Shown here: positions 1 to 8,087 of the stretch, one piece after another
Numbering within the stretch: position 1 is the stretch's first letter
How the letters are laid out: each line of letters opens with the position of its first letter
Assembly: GCF_902506165.1 (NCBI RefSeq)
Contig: NZ_LR733817.1
Span: 1,038,255-1,102,254, forward strand
DNA: 64,000 nucleotides
Source of the DNA: Bosea sp. 29B
GTDB lineage: Bacteria > Pseudomonadota > Alphaproteobacteria > Rhizobiales > Beijerinckiaceae
Direction: 5' to 3'
Notes under the pieces: model-generated
Told to the model about the DNA's origin: nothing
Database searches by the model: none
Seen by the model: only the letters and a program-made list of their open reading frames with translations
Position numbers and translations under genes: made by a program

Positions 1-281
1 GCGACCGCCGCCGCGCCGATCTCGGCGAGCTTCAGCCGCTGCGCCATCAGCGCCTTGTCGAAGCGGTCGGCCATCTGGCCGCCGACCCCCGAGAGCAGGA
101 AGAAGGGTGCGATGAAGAGCCCGCCCGCCAGGGTCACCAGCGCTTCGCCATGCGAGCCGGCGAGCTTGTAGAGGATGATGAAGACCAGCGCGTTCTTGAG
201 GAAATTGTCGTTGAAAGCTGAGAAGAACTGCGCCCAGAACAGCGGGGCGAAGCGCCGCTTCAGCATCAATGTGTCGAACAT
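1..281 (-). CDS. MFS transporter, LplT/Aas-like, N-terminal part (runs off the window)
   Basis: The reading frame is open from an ATG at 281 to the window edge, giving about 93 residues. The N-terminus contains FAPLFWAQFFSAFNDNFLKN, the hallmark opening of the LplT/Aas lysophospholipid-transporter branch of the MFS, followed by hydrophobic segments and the MFS loop motif GGQMADRFDK. Members of this branch flip lysophospholipids or are fused to acyltransferase and acyl-ACP synthetase domains. Which type this is cannot be decided because the C-terminus is missing. Family assignment is firm; substrate is inference. Confidence 0.8.
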   Translation of the reverse strand, partial: MFDTLMLKRRFAPLFWAQFFSAFNDNFLKNALVFIILYKLAGSHGEALVTLAGGLFIAPFFLLSGVGGQMADRFDKALMAQRLKLAEIGAAAV

Positions 282-397
282 GGCGATCTCACGGGAAGGG
301 ACGGTGAGGTTGCACCGGCCGGGCTTTAGCAACTCTTGCCTGCGCCGGCCGATCTCGGTTTGCGGTTAAGCGGGACTTGCGGGCCGAGCAGCAAAAC

Positions 398-676
398 TCA
401 CAGAGCCGGCTTGCCGGCATCCATCAGCAGGCGCTCGGTGCGGGCATCCTCGATCCGGTTCACCAGCTTGGACGCCTCGTGCATGTCGCGGACCGTCTTG
501 GTCATGGTGATGCAGGACTGGACGAGCATCACGCAGCCCATGGCGAGATAGCCCTTGGCCCACCAGTCGAGCGGCAGGAACAGGACGCCGGCGCCAACCA
601 TGGCCGCGGCGGCGAAGAACGAGGCGTAGGTGAAGCTGACCCAAGCGCCGCTATGGGGCTGTGCATTCTGGTTCAT
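398..676 (-). CDS. YiaA/YiaB-family two-helix inner-membrane protein
   Basis: A 92-residue protein with two hydrophobic helices, at about residues 16-34 and 42-58 (around FFAAAAMVGAGVLFLPLDWW and GYLAMGCVMLVQSCITM), then a short charged cytoplasmic tail. Size and the two-helix layout match the YiaAB domain, whose biochemical role is unknown. It lies on the same strand and 39 bp downstream of the PspA homologue, so it may belong to the same envelope-stress transcription unit. That functional link is inferred from position only. Confidence 0.7.
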   Translation of the reverse strand: MNQNAQPHSGAWVSFTYASFFAAAAMVGAGVLFLPLDWWAKGYLAMGCVMLVQSCITMTKTVRDMHEASKLVNRIEDARTERLLMDAGKPAL

Positions 677-715
677 GGCTGTTCTCCCGTCGGGTGCCTT
701 TGCAGATGAAAGAGG

Positions 716-1408
716 TCAATTCGCCTGGAGCTGGCAGCTGCGCAGCCGCTCCAGCACATCGTCGGCGGTGCTCCGCAGCCTGGGACCGAAGCCCTTGGCT
801 GCGAGCTTCTCGGTAACCGAGGCGGCGGCCGCGCCGTCGAGTTCGTCGAGTGCGGTCTCGGCCGCCTCGGCCTCGACCTGACGCTCGCGCAGGCGCTTCA
901 GCGTCTGCTCGGCTTCGGCCAACGTCGATTCATAGGCGGGGCCGGTCTCGATGCGGCCCTGGCGCATCTGGCGCACCGCTTCCGAGGCGCGGGCGAGACG
1001 CCGGCCGCGATCCAGCTCGGCGATCCGCGCCTGGGCCTGGCCGACATGGCGGCGCAGGCGGACGATCTCGGCGGCGAACAGCGCCTGCGCGCCCGCCGCC
1101 GCATCGCGGTCGGCCTCCAAAGCGGCGATAGCCTCCGCGCCCTCACGGGCCAGGACGTCGTCGCCGGCGGTGAGCGCCGCGGCGACCCGGTTCTCCAGAT
1201 CGGCGATGCGGGCATGGCTCGCGGCGAGCCGCTCGCTCTCCTGCCGGTCCTGCGCGATCGCGACCGCGAGCGCCTTCTTGGCACGCTCGAAGGCGCCGGC
1301 GGCATCGCGCATCTGCTGGTCGAGGATGAGGAGCGCGTTGCGATCGGCAAAGCGCTCCTCGGCAATGGCGGCGCTGCCGCGGACAAAGGTGAGAAACATC
1401 TTGAACAT
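716..1408 (-). CDS. PspA/IM30 family membrane-stress protein
   Basis: A 230-residue, almost entirely alpha-helical protein starting MFKMFLTFVRG, rich in Ala/Glu/Arg heptads, with DQQMRDA near residue 31 as in PspA/IM30 proteins. These ESCRT-III-like proteins coat the inner face of a stressed cytoplasmic membrane. The frame stays open far upstream, but the ATG at 1408 gives the canonical PspA N-terminus, and the upstream part would run through the divergent regulator gene. Its promoter region holds three copies of a TGAAC-N3-GTTCA palindrome shared with the TetR gene, so repression by that regulator is likely (inference). Confidence 0.8.
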   Translation of the reverse strand: MFKMFLTFVRGSAAIAEERFADRNALLILDQQMRDAAGAFERAKKALAVAIAQDRQESERLAASHARIADLENRVAAALTAGDDVLAREGAEAIAALEADRDAAAGAQALFAAEIVRLRRHVGQAQARIAELDRGRRLARASEAVRQMRQGRIETGPAYESTLAEAEQTLKRLRERQVEAEAAETALDELDGAAAASVTEKLAAKGFGPRLRSTADDVLERLRSCQLQAN

Positions 1409-1424
1409 TGACGCTTCCTTGCTA

Positions 1425-1496
1425 TGAACGTTGTTCACGAGGACATGCATAATCCACCCATGAACGGCGTTCAAGAGATATTTTGAACAATGTTCA
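1425..1496. promoter_or_regulatory. Three TGAAC-N3-GTTCA operators between pspA and the TetR gene
   Basis: Three 13-bp palindromes with identical arms lie at 1425-1437 (spacer GTT... read as TGAACGTTGTTCA), 1461-1473 (TGAACGGCGTTCA) and 1484-1496 (TGAACAATGTTCA). They fill the divergent promoter region between the PspA gene and the TetR-family gene. Such an arrangement is typical of autoregulated TetR repressors. Binding by the adjacent regulator is inference. Confidence 0.75.
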
Positions 1497-1516
1497 CAAA
1501 TTTTGAGATCGACGGA

Positions 1517-2134
1517 ATGACCACGACGGCAGAGCGCCGCGAGCGGCAGCGAATCCAGCTGATCGATGCGGCAGAGAAGGCGATCGCCGAGAGGGGCCTG
1601 CCCGGCCTGAAGGCGCGCGAATTGGCACAGGAGATCGGCTGCGCGCTCGGCGCGATCTACAATCTCGTCGATGACATGGACGAACTCGTCCTGCGTGTCG
1701 GCTCGCGCACGCTGGCACGGCTCGACGCGGCGCTGAGCGCGGCCGAGAGCGATGATGCACCGGCCTCCGCTAACGAGGCCACCGACAGGCTGGTCGCAGT
1801 CGCGCTCGCCTATTGCGCCTTCGCCCGCGACAACCTGCAGCTCTGGCGCGTCCTGTTCGAGCACCGCATGGCCGAGGGCGCGACGGTGCCGGATTGGGCG
1901 GTGAGCGAGCAGATGACGCTGTTCCGCCATATCCTGGAGCCGCTCAGCGTGCTGCTGCCGGATCGAGCCGAGCCGGAGCGGATGCTGATGAGCCGGACCC
2001 TGTTCTCGGCCGTCCATGGCGTCGTCGCGATCGGCCTGGAGGAGAAGCTGATCGCCGTGCCGCGCCGCGATCTCGACCGCCAGATCGAGGGTCTGGTCCG
2101 TCTGGTCTGCCGGGGCCTCGCCTCGCCCTCCTGA
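1517..2134 (+). CDS. TetR/AcrR family transcriptional regulator
   Basis: A 205-residue regulator with a TetR-type N-terminal helix-turn-helix at about residues 10-55 (AAEKAIAERGLPGLKARELA, then CALGAIYNLVDDMDEL) and a helical ligand/dimer domain of the WHG (TetR_C_33) kind. An in-frame ATG at 1490 lies inside the third operator palindrome. The ATG at 1517 starts the usual MTTTAERRERQR-type leader, so I prefer it. It is transcribed divergently from the PspA gene and probably represses both genes through the three palindromes between them. The inducing signal is unknown. Confidence 0.85.
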   Translation: MTTTAERRERQRIQLIDAAEKAIAERGLPGLKARELAQEIGCALGAIYNLVDDMDELVLRVGSRTLARLDAALSAAESDDAPASANEATDRLVAVALAYCAFARDNLQLWRVLFEHRMAEGATVPDWAVSEQMTLFRHILEPLSVLLPDRAEPERMLMSRTLFSAVHGVVAIGLEEKLIAVPRRDLDRQIEGLVRLVCRGLASPS

Positions 2135-2204
2135 GCTACGCTTGTCACCGGCGGTCCAAGGCAATCACTTGAAGGCTTTCTCCGCCGTTGCCGGCATGCG
2201 CAAG

Positions 2205-2336
2205 CCCTCCCCCCGCTTGCGGTGGGGAGGGTCGGGTGGGGGGCAGTGCCGCTCGGCGTCGGATTGGAAAAAGTCCCGAGCCCTACTTTGCGGCCCCCAT
2301 CCCTAACCCTTCCCCACCGCAAGCGGGGGGAAGGGG
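2205..2336. repeat. Long imperfect inverted repeat (REP-like) in the gap before the sigma factor gene
   Basis: The arm at 2205-2244 (CCCTCCCCCCGCTTGCGGTG and onward) is nearly the reverse complement of 2293-2336 (ending CCCCACCGCAAGCGGGGGGA and onward), with a loop of about 48 bases. The GC-rich 40-bp arms would form a strong cruciform or RNA hairpin. It sits 3' of the TetR gene and resembles the dispersed extragenic palindromes of many alphaproteobacterial genomes. Copy number elsewhere cannot be judged here. Confidence 0.6.
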
Positions 2337-2418
2337 ATGAGCCAGCCTTGCAAGCAATCGCCTGACCAGCATCTCCGCCGCGTTGCAGCGCCCGGCCTGC
2401 ATCACTATCGTCGCGGCG

Positions 2419-2937
2419 ATGACGGCCGCCGACCCCAGCCTCTCGCTCGATGCCTTGACCGATGCGCTCTATCAGGAGCTCCGCAGGATCGCGCATCGCG
2501 AACGTCTGCGCGCCGGCAAGCCGCTGACCTTGCAGACCACGGCTTTGGTCAGCGAGAGCTATCTCAAGCTGCGCCAGAGCGCCGGCTGGACCAGCGAGGC
2601 GCATTTCCTGGCGAGCGCCGCGACCGCCATGCGGCACGCGCTCGTCGACGCCGCCCGCGCCCGGCTCAGCCAGAAGCGCGGCGAAGGCCAGCGTCCCCTG
2701 CCGCTCAACGATGAGCACGATCTTCCGGCAGCAGGCGACGACGAGGTCGTCCGGATCAGCGAGGCGCTCGCCGCGCTCGAAGCGATCGATCCACGCCTGG
2801 TCAAGGTCGTCGAATGCCGCTTCTTCGCCGGCTACAGCGAGGAGGAGACCGGGCGCATCCTCGGCATCAGCGATCGCACCGTCAGGCGCGACTGGCTCCA
2901 GGCCCGCGCCTGGCTCTATCGCGAGCTTCAGGGCTGA
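2419..2937 (+). CDS. ECF-type RNA polymerase sigma factor (TIGR02999/X6-like, ECF43-like)
   Basis: A 172-residue sigma factor from the ATG at 2419; an alternative ATG lies at 2383. Region 2 is recognisable in LYQELRRIAHRERLRAGKP and FLASAATAMRHALVDAARAR, and region 4 in KVVECRFFAGYSEEETGRIL followed by a helix-turn-helix (GISDRTVRRDWLQARAW). The spacing and the TLQTTALVSESYLKL segment match the ECF subgroup that tends to be encoded next to Ser/Thr kinases. No anti-sigma gene is visible. The 3' end overlaps the convergent kinase gene by 10 bp, which suggests the kinase could control it (inference from context and the known ECF43-PknT pairing). Confidence 0.85.
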   Translation: MTAADPSLSLDALTDALYQELRRIAHRERLRAGKPLTLQTTALVSESYLKLRQSAGWTSEAHFLASAATAMRHALVDAARARLSQKRGEGQRPLPLNDEHDLPAAGDDEVVRISEALAALEAIDPRLVKVVECRFFAGYSEEETGRILGISDRTVRRDWLQARAWLYRELQG

Positions 2938-5396
2938 CGCGACGCCTTTGCGCGCAGGGCCTCCTCGATCAGCGCGCGCGTCGGGCCGAGCTCGGCGAGA
3001 TGCGGCGCGCCGGCGGTGCCGGCTTCGCGCAGGATGGCTTCCGCCTGTTCGAGCGACTGCCTGGCCGCGCCGGGATCGCCCCGCGCCAGCAGGATCTGCG
3101 AACGCGCCCCGAGCCCGATCCCGACATAGGGATGGCGCTCGCCGAAGGCGGTCTGCGCCGCCCGCAACGCCTGGTCGATCTCGCCCTGCGCCTCGGTGAG
3201 CCGGTTCTGCACCATCAGCCCGGTGGCGCGGCTCTGGCGCAGCATGATGGTGACAGGGTTGCTCTCGCCCGCGAGCGGAGCAGCGATGCGCAGCGCCCCT
3301 TCGAGAATCGGCATCGCCTCGGCGAAGCGGCTGCCGGCCATGATCAGCCGGCCGAGATTGAGCTCGATCGCGGCCAGAGCGAGCGAAGGCCCATAGTCGC
3401 GCCGCTGCCGCTCGGCCGCCCGGCGCCATAGCGTCTCGGCACCGGCCGCATCGCCCTGGCGCAGTGCCAGCGCGGCCCGCAGGTTGAGCACGCCGGTTGC
3501 GATCACCGAACGGCCGCGCCCGGATGCCGCCAGCACGCGCTCGGCCTCGTCGAGCGCCTGCGCCGCCACCTCGATCTGGCCGGCCTCCAGCGCATGCAGC
3601 GCGAGATTGTGCTGCAGCGTCGCGATCTCGCCATTGTCGCGGCCGAACAGGGCGGTCAGTTCGGCGATCGCCGTCCGCAGCCGCGCCATCGCCTCCGGGC
3701 GCTTCCCGGCCTCGCGCAGCAGCCCGGCCTCGACCCCGGCGAGTTCCGCCAATTGCTTGGGATGGCGGGCCGGCTCGCTCTCGAAGAAGCGCTTCGCCTC
3801 GGACAGCGCGGCCTGCGCCTTGTCGCGCTCGCCGAGCTGGAAGCGGTAGCCGGCCAGCGCCAGCTGTGCTTCGGCCAGCCGGCCGGCGCTGCCGCGCACC
3901 TGCTCGGCATAGCGCTCCATCAGCCTGATGGCCGTGCGCGGATCGCCGATCTCGCCATAGAGCTCGGCCAGGGTCCGCAGCAGCAGCGGCGCATGGGCAT
4001 CGCCCTCGCGCTGCAACTGCGCTGCGGCAGCATCGAGCACCTGCCGCGCCGAGGCGAAACCGGGTCCGCCGCCCTGGGACGCCGCACGCAGCAGCAGCAT
4101 GAAGCCGTCGCGCAGCGCCGTGGCGCGCTCGTTCTCGGCGGTGCCGGCGAGCCGGGCGATCTCGGTCCGGCGCATCTGCATGACGACGCCGGCCACGCCG
4201 GCCCCGAGCGCCGCCAGCAGCAGCCCGGCCGCGATCAGCGGCGTCCGGTTGCGGCGCAGGAAGCGGCGGATGCGGTAGAGCTGCTCGCCGCGCCGCGCCG
4301 CGATCGGTTCCAGCCGGCGAAAGCGCCGGAGATCCTCCGCGAGTTCGTCGACGCTTTGATAGCGCTCGCCTGCCTCGTAGCGCATCGCCTTCTGCACGAT
4401 GACGTCGAGATCGCCGCGCAGCTGCTCCGGCGGGACCGGAGCACCCTCGCGCTCGGCCGCGGCCCGACTCGGCAGCGGCGGCTGGTCCTGCATCACGCGC
4501 ATCGCCCCGGCGAAGGCCGAATTCGCCAACTGCCAGGGCGGCCGGCCGGTGAGCAATTCGAACAGGATCGCACCGAGCGCATAGACATCGGTCGCCGTCG
4601 TCGGGTTGCGCCCTTCGAACTGCTCAGGCGCGGCATAATCTGGCGTGAACACGACCTGCGTCATCAGCGTCTGGCCAGGCGCTTCCAGCGCATGGGCGAC
4701 GCCGAAATCGAGCAGCTTCACCTGGCCCTCCGGCGTCACCAGCACATTGGACGGCTTGAGGTCGCGATGGACGACGAGGTTGCGATGCGCATAGGCGACG
4801 GCCTCGCAGACCTGCTCGAACAGGTCGAGCCGCGCATCGAGTGGGAGACCCGCCTCCGCGCAATGCCGCGTGATCGCCGTGCCGGCGACGAACTCCATGG
4901 CGAGATAGGGCCGCCCATCCGGCGCCTTGCCACCATCGACCAGGCGCGCGATGCCGGCATGCTCGAAGCCGGCGAGGACCTGGCGCTCATATTCGAAGCG
5001 GGCGAATTGCTCGGCCGCCTCCGGACGCAGCAACTTGAGCGCGACATTCTGCTCGAAGCCGCCCTGCCAGCGCTCGGCCTGGTAGACCTCGCCCTGCCCG
5101 CCCCGGCCGATCAGCGCCACGATCGAGAAGGCGCCGACCCGCGCTCCGGCCGGCAGCGACTGATACGGCACCTCCGGCGCCGGCACGCCCGCGAGCAGGC
5201 CCGCATCAGCCTGCATGAAATCGCCGGCCCCATCGGCCGCCGCGAGCAGCGCCTTGGCTTCGGCGATGACCGCCGCCGGCTGCCGGCTTTCCGCCAAGGC
5301 GCGTTCGCGTTCCGCCGGCGTAGCCTCGGCGAGCGCATCGAACAGGTCGCGGATCGCGGCCCATTGCTCCCGGTCGAGATCGACGCGCTGGTTCAT
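2928..5396 (-). CDS. Transmembrane serine/threonine protein kinase with TPR-like C-terminal domain
   Basis: An 822-residue protein. The kinase domain spans about residues 90-375: glycine loop GRGGQGEVYQ (97-106), catalytic Lys121 in VALK, HRDLKPSN (210-217), DFG (230-232) and APEQ (256-259). A single hydrophobic segment near 398-420 follows a basic stretch. The rest is helical and Ala/Glu-rich with degenerate TPR-like repeats (LAELYGEIGDPRTAIRLMER, LNLRAALALRQGDAAGAETL), likely periplasmic or protein-binding. All catalytic residues are present. It converges with, and overlaps, the ECF sigma gene. By analogy with ECF43 systems it may phosphorylate that sigma factor. Confidence 0.88.
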   Translation of the reverse strand: MNQRVDLDREQWAAIRDLFDALAEATPAERERALAESRQPAAVIAEAKALLAAADGAGDFMQADAGLLAGVPAPEVPYQSLPAGARVGAFSIVALIGRGGQGEVYQAERWQGGFEQNVALKLLRPEAAEQFARFEYERQVLAGFEHAGIARLVDGGKAPDGRPYLAMEFVAGTAITRHCAEAGLPLDARLDLFEQVCEAVAYAHRNLVVHRDLKPSNVLVTPEGQVKLLDFGVAHALEAPGQTLMTQVVFTPDYAAPEQFEGRNPTTATDVYALGAILFELLTGRPPWQLANSAFAGAMRVMQDQPPLPSRAAAEREGAPVPPEQLRGDLDVIVQKAMRYEAGERYQSVDELAEDLRRFRRLEPIAARRGEQLYRIRRFLRRNRTPLIAAGLLLAALGAGVAGVVMQMRRTEIARLAGTAENERATALRDGFMLLLRAASQGGGPGFASARQVLDAAAAQLQREGDAHAPLLLRTLAELYGEIGDPRTAIRLMERYAEQVRGSAGRLAEAQLALAGYRFQLGERDKAQAALSEAKRFFESEPARHPKQLAELAGVEAGLLREAGKRPEAMARLRTAIAELTALFGRDNGEIATLQHNLALHALEAGQIEVAAQALDEAERVLAASGRGRSVIATGVLNLRAALALRQGDAAGAETLWRRAAERQRRDYGPSLALAAIELNLGRLIMAGSRFAEAMPILEGALRIAAPLAGESNPVTIMLRQSRATGLMVQNRLTEAQGEIDQALRAAQTAFGERHPYVGIGLGARSQILLARGDPGAARQSLEQAEAILREAGTAGAPHLAELGPTRALIEEALRAKASRQP

Positions 5397-5408
5397 GAGG
5401 CCGTCCGT

Positions 5409-5747
5409 TCAGTCCTTGCGCGGGCGCACATAGCGCACGACCGGGCGCTCCTCGCCCTCGGTCATCACGTCGATCACCACCGCCTTGCGGCGCCAGACGA
5501 AGACGCATTGGCCAAGACCCGTGCCGGCGCAGACATACATTTCCGGCCGCCCGGCGCAGCGCTTGTCGCCGGCCATGCATTGATCGGCATCGGGCAACGC
5601 AACCGGCCGCCACTCCTGTCGCAGCAGGGCCGCGCGCGCCTTGCCGTAGTCCTGGCCGACGAGCTTCGGTAGCGCCTCGGCCGCCCCGGTGGCGCCTGCC
5701 GCGAGGCAGGTGACGAACGCCACGGCAATGGTCCCGGATATCCGCAT
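5409..5747 (-). CDS. Small exported protein with PASTA-like segment
   Basis: A 112-residue protein from the ATG at 5747 with a clear Sec signal peptide (MRISGTIAVAFVTCLAAGAT, cleavage probably after GAA). The mature part contains LPKLVGQDYGKARAALLRQE, a match to the opening of PASTA domains, and four cysteines (in DQCMAGDKRCAGRPEMYVC and GLGQCVF) that could form disulfides in the periplasm. It lies 12 bp downstream of the kinase start, on the same strand, and 10 bp after lemA. Longer in-frame starts would overlap lemA and lose the signal peptide. Function is unknown; a sensory role for the kinase is speculative. Confidence 0.65.
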   Translation of the reverse strand: MRISGTIAVAFVTCLAAGATGAAEALPKLVGQDYGKARAALLRQEWRPVALPDADQCMAGDKRCAGRPEMYVCAGTGLGQCVFVWRRKAVVIDVMTEGEERPVVRYVRPRKD

Positions 5748-5757
5748 CGCATCCCCC

Positions 5758-6327
5758 TTAGAGATGATCGCTCGCCTTGACCGGCTGGCGCGCCGCCTCG
5801 GCCGCCTCGAAGAAGGGCGGCAAATCGCGCACGCCCGCAAGCCCTGCCACCAGCGACCCGGGAAAGACCTGCACCGCATTCCTGAGATCGCCGACGGCAT
5901 TGTTGTAGAAGCGGCGAGCGGCGGCGATGTTGGCCTCGACCTCGTCATAGCTGCGCTGCGCCTCGACCATCGGCGCCGAGGAGGTCAGCTCGGGATAATT
6001 CTCCGCCACGGCGAAGAGCCGGGTCAGGTCGGCGGAGATAGCCTCTTCCGTCCGGAACTTCTCTGCGACGCTGGCGAAGTCGCGCTCGCCGAGCTTCGGC
6101 ATGGCCCGCGCCCGCAATGCCGTCAGCTCCTCCAGCAGGCCACGCTCATGCTCCAGGAAGCGGCGGGCGATGGCGAGCACATTGGGGATCAGGTCGTGGC
6201 GTTGCTGCAGCTGCGCATCGATCGAACCGAGCGCTTCGCCCACGGCGTTCCGGCGCCTGACGATCGCCGCGTACCAGAGATACAGCGCGACGCCGAGGCC
6301 GAGCATGAGGAACAGGAAAGCGGTCAC
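5758..6327 (-). CDS. LemA family protein
   Basis: A 189-residue LemA protein. It has an N-terminal membrane helix (about residues 3-20), then the LemA signature: RRNAVGEALGSIDAQLQQRH, DLIPNVLAIARRFLEHE and the long helical bundle with ENYPELTSS and YNNAVGDLRNAV. LemA proteins are membrane-anchored with a soluble helical domain; their biochemical role is unclear. The start overlaps the stop of the upstream DUF3137 gene by 4 bp, so the two are translationally coupled. The LemA/DUF3137 pairing recurs in Proteobacteria. Confidence 0.88.
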   Translation of the reverse strand: MTAFLFLMLGLGVALYLWYAAIVRRRNAVGEALGSIDAQLQQRHDLIPNVLAIARRFLEHERGLLEELTALRARAMPKLGERDFASVAEKFRTEEAISADLTRLFAVAENYPELTSSAPMVEAQRSYDEVEANIAAARRFYNNAVGDLRNAVQVFPGSLVAGLAGVRDLPPFFEAAEAARQPVKASDHL

Positions 6328-7658
6328 GGCGTCGGGCCCTTTGAGGATGAGGGATCGCCCGGCGGCTCAGCCGGCCGCTCGGAGAAGGATGTGCCGGGAG
6401 GCATCGTGCCGCCCGGCTTGACCGCGACATGCATGGCGATCATCGCATCGACCAGGCGGAACACCAACGCGAGTTCGCCTTCGAGATATTGCAGCTGCGT
6501 CGCGGCGTCGTGCGCCTGCAGGCTCGGCGGCTCGAAGAGCAGGCGCGTTCCGGTCTGCGCGACGGCGAAGGTGATGCTATCGCGCTCGACCAGGCAGGAG
6601 GGCGGGAAGAAGTCACCACCATCGGCCATCGACAGCAGCCGCTCCATCACCGCCGGCGTCAGCACGGTGCGTGCCTCGACCTGGTCGTTGCCGTAGACAT
6701 CGTAGATCGAGGCGAAGCGCGGGTCCTCCAGCCTGACCGACATCAGGCCGGACGGAGCCGGGCGGCTCTTGTCGAGCACCATGGTCGTGCCGAGGAAGGG
6801 CGTGTCGACCGCGAGCACGAGCAGGAGGCCGTTGAACACCGTGCTGTTGTTCTTGCCGCTCCTGCGTTCGAGCTCGATCTCGCTCAGGCGCAATTCGTAG
6901 CCGGCATAGCGGCCGGCGATGGCATCGTCGATCTCCGCCCGGTCGTGCCGCGGCAAGAGTCCCCTCGTAGCGAGATCGCCGACCGCCGGCACGGCGCCCT
7001 CGACATAGCGCAGCTCGCCATGGCGCCGCAGCAGCAGCGGCATCAATTCGCGCTTGAACGCCTTCGCATAGCGGCCCCCGGGAATGCTCAGCGCGATCAG
7101 CCAGGGCACGGCGATGGCGAAGCCGAGCAGGAAAGGGACGAGCAGCCACTCGGCGAGCATGCCGGACTTGCTGCCGCCCCGGCCTGGCATGACGAGGACA
7201 ATCATGGCCAGCGCCAGACCCATCGGCACATAGAGCATCACGCGGCGGCGGGTATCCCTGGCAGCCTCCAGCCGCAGCCCGTTCAGCCGCGCGATCTCGG
7301 CGGCGAAGCGTGCGCCTGTATCGGCCGACGCCATCGCCACCGGCAGGTGATAGTGCCGGTAGATGGCATAGGCCAGCGCAGCGAGGACCGCGCTCGGGAT
7401 CAGCAGAACCAGCGAAGTCTGAAGCAGGTTGTAGAAGAGGCCGACGATCACGGCGATGATGACCAGAAGCATGCCCGCGACCGGGCCGAGGAAGCCCGCC
7501 GACATCACGATCGCCACGATCAAAAGCGGGATGCCGAACAGCGCCATCATCAGGCAGCCGCCATAGCGGCCGACCTTGCGCTGCGCCTGCCGCGTCTCGA
7601 CGGCGGTGTAGCGCCGCGGCTTGGCGCTCTGTCCAGTCTGGCGGGCGGGGTCGGTCAT
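6324..7658 (-). CDS. DUF3137 domain membrane protein
   Basis: A 444-residue protein with a basic N-terminus, four or more membrane helices in two pairs (residues about 35-95 and 142-195), and a soluble C-terminal domain containing GYELRLSEIELERRSGKNNS and FNGLLLVLAV, typical of DUF3137. No enzymatic motif is visible. It is the first gene of a coupled pair with lemA (4-bp ATGA overlap). The C-terminal 40 residues are Pro/Ser-rich and probably disordered. Assignment to DUF3137 is by pattern recognition; no function is known. Confidence 0.75.
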   Translation of the reverse strand: MTDPARQTGQSAKPRRYTAVETRQAQRKVGRYGGCLMMALFGIPLLIVAIVMSAGFLGPVAGMLLVIIAVIVGLFYNLLQTSLVLLIPSAVLAALAYAIYRHYHLPVAMASADTGARFAAEIARLNGLRLEAARDTRRRVMLYVPMGLALAMIVLVMPGRGGSKSGMLAEWLLVPFLLGFAIAVPWLIALSIPGGRYAKAFKRELMPLLLRRHGELRYVEGAVPAVGDLATRGLLPRHDRAEIDDAIAGRYAGYELRLSEIELERRSGKNNSTVFNGLLLVLAVDTPFLGTTMVLDKSRPAPSGLMSVRLEDPRFASIYDVYGNDQVEARTVLTPAVMERLLSMADGGDFFPPSCLVERDSITFAVAQTGTRLLFEPPSLQAHDAATQLQYLEGELALVFRLVDAMIAMHVAVKPGGTMPPGTSFSERPAEPPGDPSSSKGPTP

Positions 7659-8087
7659 GACGATTCAGCCCGGCGCACCGCACAACGGCGAAGCCGGGCC
7701 GCCGCGGCTGTACGGATGGATGGCGGGCGTGCCGGGCATGGTCATCAGCTCCTCCAATGCGGCAAGGCCCCGGAATTCCAGCGCGTCGACCATTGAACAC
7801 GCGCCCTGTCGTCCAGGAAAAGCCCTCCGCAGGCATCCGGCGTCCTTCGCATGAAGGAGGCCGGATGCCCGGCGCGTGCCACCGACTGGCGGCAATGACG
7901 GCGCACGCGCCTGGAGGGACCGAGATACGGCCTTGCTCCAGTGATTACCGGCATGACGAGGCCGCCGCGTCCTCCAAATCGAGGAGCCGGCACGACGCTG
8001 CTGGAAAATTTCACCCCACTGCGTGTCCGGATTCGCCGCGCGCTTCCGTTTCCGTCGCTGAGACCATCAGCACCGGAGCAGAATTCC
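7659..8087. other. 429-bp stretch without a confident gene
   Basis: This gap separates the DUF3137 gene from the divergent LuxR-type regulator. It holds one 42-codon frame on the minus strand (7793 to 7665, starting MVDALEFRG), which has GC-rich third positions but no clear ribosome-binding site. It would end 6 bp before the DUF3137 start. I cannot call it a gene. The rest shows no recognisable repeat or RNA. Promoters for both flanking genes must lie here. Confidence 0.4.

Noticed and set aside
716..2164. A long frame extending the PspA gene upstream to 2164
   Set aside because: The extension runs through the TetR gene and operators; MFKMF at 1408 is the natural start.
3594..5672. A 692-codon open frame on the plus strand opposite the Ser/Thr kinase gene
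   Set aside because: It is antisense to a well-conserved kinase with all catalytic motifs; its product is low-complexity Arg/Leu/Gln sequence expected from reading GC-rich code in reverse.
7665..7793. A 42-codon minus-strand frame (MVDALEFRG...) just upstream of the DUF3137 gene
   Set aside because: Third positions are GC-rich, but there is no ribosome-binding site or recognisable similarity; noted in the gap entry and not called as a gene.
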